This document shows positions 44,700 through 54,795 of a stretch of DNA of 64,000 nt, piece by piece. The DNA is taken from the NCBI GenBank assembly GCA_014529385.2, contig CM043969.1:26491946-26555945 (forward strand), in the 5' to 3' direction. Origin of the DNA: Adiantum capillus-veneris. Taxonomy: Eukaryota; Streptophyta; Polypodiopsida; Polypodiales; Pteridaceae. The stretch's first letter is position 1. Each line of letters begins with the position of its first letter. A program made the translations under genes and the position numbers. Under the pieces are notes generated by a model. The model was not told the origin of the DNA. It did not search any database and saw only the letters and a list, made by a program, of their open reading frames with translations.

Positions 44700-45350
44700 C
44701 CCTATTGTTGGTCCTCCAAGACTAGCACCCTAGTGTGTGGATAGTGGATGAGAGGGGACAAGCTTACATCCACATGAGATTTCCATGCTACTCATTAACG
44801 GATTTGTACTTAGTTCTATAGGTGCATCATCTCCAAGTGAAATAGCTCCTTGTAAAGATCCAAGACTTGGCTTTCGTCCAAAGTATAAAGATGGTAAAAT
44901 CGTGAAATGGAAATCAAAGTTGACAAAAAAAAAATTCCAAGTCAACATAGAGAAAGCTAGGAGTTTGCATGTGCAGACCACTTTTGAGGCCATAATAGTG
45001 TGTAATGAGTCACATGTATCCTACATTAGCAGTGATGGCTCACTTGCCAAGGGTATTACTTACTTGGTGACAATTTCAGGCTTTCCTAGAGGCACTTGTG
45101 AATACTTACTTTCGAGGCCATAATAGTGTGTAATGAGTCACATGTATTCTACATTAGCAATGATGGCTCACTTGCCAAGGTGATTACTTACTTGGTGACA
45201 ATTTCAGACTTTCTTAGATGCACTTATGTACCATGCAAGCATCTATATTATATTTTCCAACAAGTTTTGCGCGTGGATACAATGTCACATGAATTCAGGC
45301 ATCGAGCAACCCTAACAAAAGTTAAGTTGTTTCAAGCTTTTAGTGGATAG
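44700..45350 (+). pseudogene. SWIM zinc-finger protein remnant with internal duplication
   Basis: The frame from about 44747 (after a TGA) reads HPHEISMLLINGFVLSSIG, DPRLGFRPKYKDGKIVKW, then ISGFPRGTCEYLLSRP and a stop at 45121. After a 128-bp tandem duplication (44986-45113 repeated from 45114) the second copy continues to CTYVPCKHLYYIFQQVL, giving the CKH half of a SWIM finger (CxC...CxH). Together the pieces resemble the SWIM domain of plant SWIM proteins or Mutator-type transposases. I cannot tell which. Each copy keeps only part of the metal-binding set. Confidence 0.6.
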
Positions 45351-45849
45351 AGATGCAACATCCCTGCATAAGAAAGGATAGATAAGCAAGCTAATTTGAT
45401 CCTAGGAATATCTTTTTTGAGCATGCTCTTTGTATTTATTTGGAGGTAAATCGATCCGCTACTATGTTTAAACTAGAGGCTTTAATACTAAATCAATCCC
45501 ATTATCTAATGGACCTTGTATTGTGCAATGCCAACATAGCTTGTATCCTCATGTAAGTTTGTGGAAGTGCTTTTTGTGCTTTTGAATTTCAAATAAACAC
45601 ACAGCTTTTGTGAAGTTCAGCTTGATTTTTTGACGTCCTTATTTGACTGTTATTTAAAAGTGGTTTTTGAATAAAAATTGGTGTTCTCATTATCTCTATT
45701 TGAAATCAATATCGGTGGACTTATCTTTGTCCCTTTCGATGATGTGGAATTCTTTTGGAAAGTTCCACTCGACTGACGAACTTGCTTGGAAGATCTCGAT
45801 CAATGTTTGGTGTTTGTCACGAAGAAAAATTTCATGAAGTGGATATAAA

Positions 45850-46385
45850 AAATGCAACAAGGGACTCTCTGTGCAGGAATTGTTGAAAGAGTTTGAGAAG
45901 AGATTTGACTAGTTTTCTACGACCGAGTAGAAAGTGCTTAATCTTGAGAAGGTGGACTTATTTGTACAAGCTGCATTTTAGAAGCTACTAAAGAGCCTGG
46001 TGGATCTTCTTGTGGATTTGGCAAGTGAGTTGGGATTGAAGTTAGGTTGGAAGAAAGTGAAAGAAGCAGTCAACATGATTATCAAGAAACATAATGGGCT
46101 TGACAAATTGATTGGGGTAAGTATAGGTGTTGATGGAATTGAAGAAGATGTACTTGTGCAAGCAAAAAAGAAGGGTTTGAAGGTGAAAGAGTCAGTTTTG
46201 GATGAGCTCGTGAAAGGCATACATGCATTGAACCTTAACCTAAAATCTATCAAGCTTGAGGAAAAGGGTTTGACATCAAGATTAAGGCAACAAGGTGCTT
46301 AGTAGGGTAGCAAGAATTTCAATTGCACGTGGTGTGATAGTCTCGATCACATAAGGGAATATTGCAAGGAATTTAAGAGGTGAGA
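45850..46385 (+). pseudogene. Gag-like remnant with CCHC knuckle
   Basis: The frame reads GLSVQELLKEFEKRFD, KVLNLEKVDLFVQAAF, then an open 100-codon stretch (46000-46302; LASELGLKLGWKKVKEAVNM), a stop, and CTWCDSLDHIREYC near 46330, a C-x2-C-x4-H-x4-C zinc knuckle. In-frame stops lie near 45909, 45927, 45978 and 46302. The layout of helical domain and zinc knuckle suggests Gag. No protease or RT was found after it. Confidence 0.6.
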
Positions 46386-48190
46386 GGAAAGATCTAGTTT
46401 TTTGGAAAGACGATAGGATCCCTTGAGGGAAACATGACTACCCCTTAAGGCCAAATTTTGGAGAGGAGGAATGAAGAAAAGGGTGGGGGAGATGCTGCAA
46501 GTTCATAATGTTTGTATTGTTGAAGCACTAACCTATGGCTTCCAAGTAGAGAGTAAATTTCATGATAAATCTACTAAAGGATCCCATGGGAATGGAGTTT
46601 TTTGGCCGTATCCCATGAAGATAATGCATAAGGGAAAAGTTGCTCATCAACAATTATGCAGGTGGGCAATTATATCAGGAGAACCACTAGGCGATTCCCT
46701 CTTGGTGTATGGGTAGCAAGGTCTCATAACAATGAAGCTATTGTCGAGGAGAAGCGGAAGAGGGAAGAGGATATGGTAACAACCTCGTAAAGGGCAATGG
46801 ATTTGGTAGTCAAAAGCAAGGGGAGTCAAATTTCGACACATGTGCTTATGTGCATCCGTTTCTTCATGTGGGGCTTAGGGTTGAGCAAGCAGGAAAGGTA
46901 GAGGTGCATAGAAGGGGATTACCATTGAGCCATGCATTGTATGCGCCCTTGCCCCAAAGAGCTTGGTGCTACATCCCAATTATCTAGGGTTAAGTCGGAT
47001 TCATTACCATTGCATGCATTAAGAGTCTTGTTCGACTAGGAGAGAGTAGAGCTAGCATTTCCACCATGTAACTTATGGATAAGGGGGGTTAAAGCTTCAG
47101 GCTTGCACTTGTGGTGTTTCTCACAAGCTCAATCGGTGTAGCGGTTAATGAGTTAGATTCGAACGTTTTAGGTTAGGGTCAACTTGCCATATCCATGGAT
47201 TGACATTTTAGAGGGTTGGCTCTCGAGTAGCATGATACAAGGGTGGCACAACATAGCATTGCAAGAGGAACTGTTGGCTAAGACTGAGCAAGAATATGAA
47301 TAGTTGGCCCAAAAACTTGCAAATACTCACATATGGCATCTTAGAGCTATTCAAAGGTGAGGATGCTGAGTATGAGCAAGTGAAGGCTAGGGTGAACTTT
47401 TCATATCCAAGGATTGACATTTTAGAGGGTTGGCTCTTGAGTAGCATGATACAAGGGTGGCACAACATAGCATTGCAAGAGGCAATGTTGGCTAAGGTTG
47501 AGCAAGAATAAAAAGAGTTGGCTCAAAAACTTGCAAATACTCACATATGGCAACCCAAGCTAAAACTGTTATCTTAGAGTATTTGAAGGCGAGGACACCA
47601 AGTATGAGCAAGTGAAGGCCAAGTTGCAAGCTACCATAATTCCTAAAAAGAAGCTTACCCATGGGCTAGCGAAGGAGAAGAGAAAGTGGAACATCTAAAT
47701 AGGCCACAAGATAATTTGACGATTAAACTACACATTATTGCCTCACAAAGTCACTTTGAGCTTTCAGTGCCGAAGGTCTAGGGAATGATGACCGCCAAAT
47801 CATCCAAGGGCTTGTATTTTGGAAACCCCTACCTAATGGGATGGGGGGGACCCGTATGATCAACAGTCAAGCAGGGAACTCTCAGCTCGATTGATTGACC
47901 ATAAAGAATTAGTCATGGGTTAAAGTGCCCCGCTCACCGGCCAATGGATCAAGATTCTTCCATACCAGTGTGTGTTGAGCGATTCTATTGATTTAGATAA
48001 GAGGTTGGAGATAAGTAAATTTGAACCTCAGGCATCTGCTACAAGGTAAGTTGCGGTTTCTTAGTCCTATTTCAAATTTTTAATGAGCAGTAAAGATTGC
48101 AACATACTAAGAAATATATGATAGCTTTGGTCTAATTTGGGCAAGGCTATAGAAGAGAACAAGTAGCTTCGAATCAAACATCATGATGGC
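46386..48190. other. No gene recognised; contains a tandem duplication
   Basis: An open frame at 46471-46716 is not recognisable. 47188-47640 is a tandem duplication. Confidence 0.45.
47188..47640. repeat. Tandem duplication, period about 214 bp, with a partial third copy
   Basis: CATATCCA(T/A)GGATTGACATT recurs at 47188 and 47402, and the following 170 bases match closely. A third partial copy (AGTATGAGCAAGTGAAGGC) appears near 47600. The translated unit (LAKVEQE, LAQKLANTHIW) is helix-like but carries stops. Confidence 0.8.
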
Positions 48191-48373
48191 GCCCCCCCCC
48201 CCCCCCCCCCCCCCCTTTTTTCTCAAAACACACACACCACACTTGGCCCCAAGAGGCTAACCAAGGTGAGGTGGTCCACCTCATTTCTCCTCTCCCTAAT
48301 TGATCAATCTCATTTGATTTTCCCCCTCCACCCCCCTCTCTCTCCTCCAACTCTCCCCCCCTCTTCCTCTACA

Positions 48374-48438
<65 letters not shown>

Positions 48439-48835
48439 ACCAAACCGTCATCAAGGTCGTCATCCCCCCCCCCCCCCCCCCTTGGCCCCCTCGTCCATAA
48501 GTGACACGGCCCTTTCTCGAGGGATCTATGGTGGATGTTCAATCGACCGTCGATCTCAATCTTTGCATGGCAAAAAAGTTGCTCCCTAGCCTCCCCGCCT
48601 CGGGTTCAACCTCACGACCTCCTGCTGGACACTCGCGCTCCCTATCCAGCCCACCTGTCGCGTTTGCTTGTGATGCATGCGAGTCCACTGCTATAAAACC
48701 CTGCCCCCCCTGCTGCGTGGATTCGACGGCCTGAAGCCCTCCCGCCCTACCGATCGCGTTCCCCGCCGTCGATCCCTCGAGTGACACCCGGTGTCACTTT
48801 TGAACGAGGCCCCCCCCCCCCCCCCCCCCCCCCCC
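48191..48835. repeat. Three poly-C tracts with (CT)n and (CA)n repeats
   Basis: C runs of 25 (48191-48215), 18 (48464-48481) and 26 (48810-48835). Between them are (CT)n and (CA)n near 48380-48432. A 17-bp inverted repeat GTGACACCCGGTGTCAC lies at 48781-48797. All are within 1.4 kb upstream of the kinesin start. Confidence 0.9.
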
Positions 48836-49173
48836 AAAAAAAAAGAAAAAAGCAAGTGAGTGACTTTGATAGCCAAGCGAGAATCCAAAATTGTAAGGTT
48901 ACAAACAGGCTGATACAGCTTATACTGAGCACTGAGCAGTGTAAATTTTGCAAGTGAAGTATGCTGCATGTACATGTAGGCTTTAACATAAAAATTCAAA
49001 GCGCTTTTGTTCTGTGCGCTCCCGCCAACAGCACCCATATTCATTGCTCCTCACAACAAACACAGACCGTGAAACACGTTAAAACTTACAAGCAAGCTTT
49101 TGAATTTCATCAAATCCCCATGCATTCGGCCCGACTGCGCAGTGCGCACTCTGCAGCTCTCTCTCTCTCTCTT

Positions 49174-49207
<34 letters not shown>

Positions 49208-49566
49208 TGTCACACACAATGCATTGCATACATCACAAATTGGAAGCTCCCTCAATTGCCCGATTCTCCAACCGCAGAAAACTGCACCTCTTTTTAATGG
49301 CGACATTCCAATTCCCCTGCTCGACATGTGAAGCTTTTATGGAGGCCCTCCACAAGCAGTGTCTCCTTCCGTGTTGCCAGTAGGTTTTTCCGTCTGAGTC
49401 CTGACTGCCATCAATCATCTGCATGAGCTTGCGGCTAGTCTCACAAAACCGCGAGCTTTGAAGTGGAAGTTGCACTGCCGAAGCAGTTGTTGAGGTCAAT
49501 TATTGCTTTGAAGGGGTCACAAATGCTTATCTCTCTGTGAGTCTGTGACCTAGCAGAGCTTTCAAA
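48836..49566. promoter_or_regulatory. Probable promoter/5' UTR side of the kinesin gene
   Basis: No coding exon is recognised. It contains (CT)n-(CA)n at 49157-49206. A CT-rich patch near a transcription start is common in plants. I see no clear TATA box, so promoter assignment rests on position only. Confidence 0.3.
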
Positions 49567-52500
49567 ATGCTAATGGCATCTTGTACAGTATCTTCCACAT
49601 CATCCGTGTGTAGCAACGATGGCTTCAGAGGTTGTTCTTCAACAAGTGAGGGCCCCATTGTCGACTCGTACATCCCAGTCTCTCTGGAAGGAGAAGGCGT
49701 GCAAGTATCCAATGGGACCCCTTCCTTTGTCCCCTCCCTTGCCGCTTCCACTTTCAGTTGCAATGTTGACTCAACGCCCCTGCATGAGTGCTCCTCTCCT
49801 CCAGATGGACTTCCTCTGATGGCATCTTCTTGTCAAAATGCCATGGCATCACAAACAAAGGAAAGTGTCTGTGTAACCGTTCGCTTCCGACCACTAAGGT
49901 ACAATGCTCTTTTCTTACAGCTCACCATGTAGACTGGCATTGCAAAAAGGCACATAATTTGTTCTGATAAGCAAGGATGTGGATGCTCCCCATGTATATT
50001 CCAAGTGCCTGATGTCAAGTCATTACTCTCGGAAGCTTACTCAGCTTGGCTAGATTGCCAATTTCTTGAACCATGCATTATGAACAGCTCCTTATCACGA
50101 GAAGATTCTGTGCATTTGTGTGGCCTTGCAGCTTGAGAGAGGTGCAGCAGGGGGATGAAGTGGCCTGGTATGCTGATGGCGATACCGTTGTCCGCAATGA
50201 ATATAGTCCACTCACTGCCTATGCCTTTGGTGAGTGATTCTTTGCATTTAGGCATCCCTACTTCAGTTGCGACTTTTACGACACAATGATAGATTTGGGC
50301 TTACTTTGTGGGGCAGAAGCTGTTGGTTATGTTCTTCCATCATCATTCGTGTGTATGTGAAAGCTATAGCTCAAAGGAATCATATGCCCAATGATTCTTG
50401 ACTTGCTGATGAGATAGTGGTTCACAACGGATGTAATTCAACCATTGTTTATGTGGCTTGTGACGTTTTTACTAGTATTGCTTTGATTAGGTTCCTCCAC
50501 TGCTGTTTTAGCTCTCAAGACTGCACTATTGAATTAGGTTTGCTGTGAGAAGGCAAAGCCTGACATTTATGCTAATCTATCATCATCTGAGCTCAGGCGA
50601 TTCCCTTATCTGAAAGAAACCACAAGTTTAGTTCTGAAGCCGATACTTACAATGGCTGTGTTAACAGCATGATGGGTCACAAGTTGAATTAGTTTATAGC
50701 GATAGCATCCAAATGACAAATTATCCTTGTCCATTTAGAACATTTCAGATATTAAATGTCGTACTTTGCAAGCTAACACTGTACCAGAAAGCATCTAAAC
50801 ATTCAAGAATTTGAAATCTGCAGATAAGGTGTTTGGACCCACAACAACAACCAAAGGAGTGTACAATGTTGCGGCTATGAATGTTGTGCGAGGTGCCATG
50901 GAAGGCATCAATGGTACAAGGACATGTTAAGATTGTTTAATCAAAAGTCAAATTTTGAACATTTACAGTGATTAACCAAAAGTTGATTTAACATTCAGCC
51001 CTGAAGTTTTTGTTTCAGGTACTGTCTTTGCTTATGGTGTTACAAGCAGTGGAAAGACTTACACAATGCATGTAATCGTGCTTCTTGGTTTAAAAAACAT
51101 TCAGTGTTTCTTACATTGATAGTTGTGCTCAAAGCCACTTTAGTGCAAAATGCAATTCTAAGCCTCCATTGTGATGTCAGGGAGATCCCAAGTCACCTGG
51201 AATCATACCACTGGCAGTGAAGGATGTATTTAGTATAATTCAGGAGGTACATGCCCTGCCACTCTTGTTGACCTCTTTTCATCATGAAACTTCTCTGATG
51301 TCCAAATGGCATATTTGTCACTAGGTTTTGAACTCAAAACATTCTGGGCTCAGTGCTGCACATTCTCTAGCAAGTGTCGAGATATTTAAGCTCATCAATT
51401 CTGCTCGCTGTGATATTCTGTTAATTGTGTCCTTCACTTTGCAGACTCCAGAGAGAGAGTATCTTTTGCGCGTCTCCTACTTGGAAATTTACAATGAGGT
51501 TTGTTATTGATTCCTGCATGTGGAAACCATAGTTTACACATAGTGTTTAACTTTCTTGGTTCAGACTCTCATTTGATAGTTTGTCTGCAGGTGATCAATG
51601 ATCTGCTGAACCCTGCTGGGCAAAATCTCCGCATACGGGAAGATGCTGAGGTACTTGGTTGGGTGCTTGAAGATATTGCCAAGCATGCTGATTACTCAGA
51701 CTTTCAGCTCTAACAGAGATTTTCATGATGAAGGGCACCTACGTGGAAGGTATCACAGAAGAAGTTGTTCTATCGCCTTTCCATGCATTGTCATTGATTA
51801 CAGCTGGAGAAGGTAGCCCATAATCCCGATAAAAGGCGACCTGTGGTTTTGGATTTGAAACTGGCTGATTAAGTTCATTCCCTCTCAAAAGAGCGCTTTC
51901 TCTTGCAGAACTTCGCCATGTGGGCTCCAACAACTACAACCTCCTCAGCAGTCGGAGCCATACCGTTTTCACTCTGGTATTATGCGATTCTTGTGGTTCG
52001 TCTTACCTTATTTCTTTTGCAATCTCACGTGCAGCCTGTCGTGCTTGGCTGGCTTGTGAATAGATAATTGAGAGTAGCCCAAGACTAATGGATCCATTCG
52101 AGGAGGGTGAGGAATTGACAATATCCCAGCTGGTAAGTTGCAAAACTTCCAAAAAGTTTGTTAGTATCCTCAAAGCTGTAATGGATTTGTCTTAACTACG
52201 CACAAGCAGAACTTAATTGATCTCGCAGGATCAGAGAGCTCAAAAACAGAGACCACCGGACAAAGGAGAAAAGAGGGATCGTATATCAACAAAAGCTTAT
52301 TGACACTTGGAACTGTGAGCTAACATTTATCCAACAATATCAGTAAAGGTTTCTCCACTGGCCCCTGGTCTTGCAATGAACGCTGTAGTCAAATTTCTTT
52401 ACAGGTTATAGGAAAGCTAAGTGAGGGAAGAGCATCTCATGTGCCCTATCGAGACTCCAAATTGACTCGATTATTGCAATCGTCTTTAAGTGGATTTGGG

Positions 52501-52738
52501 CGTGTTTCGGTGCGAAAAGATTGATTGTCAAGTTGATTTGTGATGGCTCTATGCAAGCTGGAATGAATTTGACAGCTTGTAAAACATTATTTGTTTCGAA
52601 AGCTTTTGATGTGAATCAATGTTTGTGCAGCTGATCTGTACACTTACTCCAGCATCAAGTAACATGGAAGAGACCCACAATACCTTGAAATTTGCTCATA
52701 GAGCGAAGCGACTTACGGTGCAAGCCATTGTAAATCGG
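49567..52738 (+). CDS. Kinesin-7 motor protein, thirteen exons, 3' part missing from window
   Basis: Microtubule plus-end motor ATPase. Exons with GT-AG borders: 49567-49898, 50132-50229, 50824-50913, 51019-51071, 51181-51246, 51445-51498, 51591-51650, 51734-51812, 51909-51976, 52064-52132, 52210-52314, 52405-52509 and 52631-52738. They total 429 codons with no stop and consistent phases. A Ser-rich N-terminus of about 95 residues precedes [10 protein letters not shown]. Motifs: [13 protein letters not shown], the ATP P-loop [23 protein letters not shown], switch I LLSSRSHT, switch II DLAGSE, and [14 protein letters not shown]. These match plant kinesin-7 (KIN-7D-like) proteins. For exon 8 I use the acceptor before GGCACC, because it restores REDAEGTYVEG. 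An alternative in-frame start is ATG 49573. The sequence stops at the neck (VQAIVNR). Coiled-coil exons must lie beyond later insertions, or are lost. Confidence 0.9.
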
Positions 52739-52994
52739 GTGAGTGGTCTATTTAGATAATTTTACTAAAATGTAACTATTTAAGTACATAAAGTGCATAT
52801 CTACGTAGCCTTGATTGATTTACAAAGGTCACAGTCTTAAATTTACTGGGCATACAAAGATGCCATATGCTTCTAGCCAGAAAGCTTAATTTGGCAATGT
52901 GTTGTTAGAATAGTAAGTAGAAGCACACGCACACCCCTATGTAGTATGTCACCTACACTCACCTACCCAATAATCTCCCCTAGATTAGGGGCTC

Positions 52995-53245
52995 TGTAAT
53001 GGAAAAGGCCTATGAATATTGAGAATAGCAGAATTAAGAGAACTATAGTGAGCATTTTTATGAGACTACTTTGAGAACATAGAGGGTGAACTTAATTAGT
53101 GGTAGAACATAACCATTATACTTAATTAACTTGGCATGAACAATACTTTTGCAAGAGAGAATTAGAGAACTTTACAACAATTGAGGACCGGATTTATGTG
53201 GAGCCGGTCCCCCTCCAAAAGGCTTCTGTATTATAATTTCTCCCA
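52995..53245 (-). repeat. LTR fragment related to 24316-24575
   Basis: Starts TGTAATGGAAAAGG and matches 24316-24565 in order and orientation (GTGAGCATTTTTATGAGA, CATTATACTTAATTA, GGAGCCGGTCC). There is no iMet primer site on its left side, so it is a 3' LTR, a solo LTR or a truncated copy. It lies downstream of kinesin exon 13, in what would be an intron. Confidence 0.7.
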
Positions 53246-53249
53246 TAAA

Positions 53250-53472
53250 GAGAGACTTGATATAATACAAGCTTTGTATTGCTTGAGACTTTGATGGTGC
53301 AATGAAGATGTCTTTTTATTTGTGTCTCTTCGTCTCCTATATAAGGAGCCTATTGTACTCAGTTTTCAAGAATTCATTCAATCAATCAAACACACATTCA
53401 GTCTCTTGAGTCTCAGTTTGATCTTAAGTATGAAGTTTTAAGCTTTAATTATAGGATTGGCCCACTAATCCT
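53250..53472 (+). repeat. Putative plus-strand copia-type LTR, left end uncertain
   Basis: TATA-like CTATATAAGGAGCC near 53336, then a leader rich in CAATCAATCAAAC, ending AATCCTCA. A decayed iMet site TAGTATAAGAGC follows at 53476. The left boundary is estimated. Confidence 0.5.
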
Positions 53473-53475
53473 CAG

Positions 53476-53487
53476 AGTAGTATAAGA
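53476..53487 (+). other. Decayed iMet-type primer binding site
   Basis: TAGTATAAGAGC differs at two positions from TGGTATCAGAGC and follows the putative LTR end after three bases. Confidence 0.45.
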
Positions 53488-54264
53488 GCAAATTTTTTCT
53501 CGGGACACGAAGGTTGTGAGCCTCTCACCCTCGTTGCTACCCTCTCCCTCCCTCTCTTGGAGTTGTATGGTAGCAGCGGAAAGTGGTGCTCTTCGACTAC
53601 GCGTATGAGGTAATTGATTTAATTCTACGCATATAAAAGAAACATAAACAGAAGTTAGAACAGGACAGCCATGAGTGTGTGCAATGTACCCGACAAACTT
53701 ATGCACCCTTTCACTTCTCCGTGCTCGCACCCTTTCTAACCAAAGGTCATCGCGATCGGCCACTTCTTCTGCGAATGGTCGCATCCCTTTGGGCAGCAAA
53801 TATCTCTGGCGCCGAATCCCTTCCCAAGTGGCGGCGTTTGACGTTTATCTGCTGGCTGTTTTGCGCACCCTTTCCCCAAATGTTGCATGTTGGCTAAATC
53901 ACTGTCTTCGTTTGTTTTTTTTTTAATACAACTAGTAGCGCAAGAGATATAAAAAACCCCCAAATTTATTAAAACCCAAAGTGGCGGGCCAAACTTGGCT
54001 GGCCTACCCCAAAATTTACCCAAAAGAATTAACCCCCATGTGATTCGGTCTTCCCAATCTTAGAAAAATAAAAATTAAGTGTATAAGTGAGGGTGAGTTT
54101 AGGAAATGAAAAGCCACATGAAGGTGGAAAGTCAAAAGATGAATGGAAAGTCAAAAGACAAATGAAGATGGAAAGTCAAAAGACCTTTTGTGTCCATATA
54201 AATAGGTGTTTCTCTGCTCTTTCACTTTTCCTTTAGCATTTTCTTTTAATTCTCTTTAGCGTTT

Positions 54265-54302
<38 letters not shown>

Positions 54303-54795
54303 GCAATGTTGTATTCATCTTTCTTAGGTAATATTGTTGCAAATCTATGTGCTTCGTCATTGCCTGTCGTTACGTGCTATAGATTAACGCATGGTTTTTT
54401 TTTTGAGTGGAATTTTTGAATTAGGAGCACCTTTTAATTCTTTTGAATTAGAAGCACGTTTTGTGAACATATCTCTTCAATTAATAATGCATGAAAGCAA
54501 GCGATTCCCAAAACTGTACGCTACTTCTCTGCTCAGCACTAGATTTCTGGATATCCTTTGCACACGAGCCACATGGCCGACGACAAATTCAACATATCTG
54601 TGCCGTTTCTCTCGGACATTGACGAGATTCCCGAAGAAGGCTTGCAGATTGTACCCTCTCTCAGCACCCAGAATAATCATCATTATCTCGGATACTCCAA
54701 AGCCGGAACTCGTTCAAACATAGTTTTCTGTTGCCGAAGTACCCGTCCAGAACCTGCTCGTGCACCTGTTCGAGAGTTCCCTTTGAGATGTAACC
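53488..54795. other. Retroelement leader and LTR-like sequence, no gene
   Basis: Three copies of GGAAAGTCAAAAGA occur between 54126 and 54183, just before a TATA-like CATATAAATAGG at about 54197 and a CT-rich stretch at about 54273-54301. This suits a U3/R region of the LTR of the gag-protease element that follows. LTR ends and primer site were not found. Confidence 0.45.

Noticed and set aside
47125-47175. tRNA-like stretch with a GATTCGAA box
   Set aside because: No matching A box or cloverleaf arms could be paired.
48266-49383. Open frames through the C-, CT- and CA-rich stretches upstream of kinesin
   Set aside because: Composition-driven, overlapping on both strands, with no conserved motif.
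51717-51733. Alternative exon 8 start adding IFMMK
   Set aside because: In phase, but the acceptor just before GGCACC restores the conserved kinesin sequence exactly.
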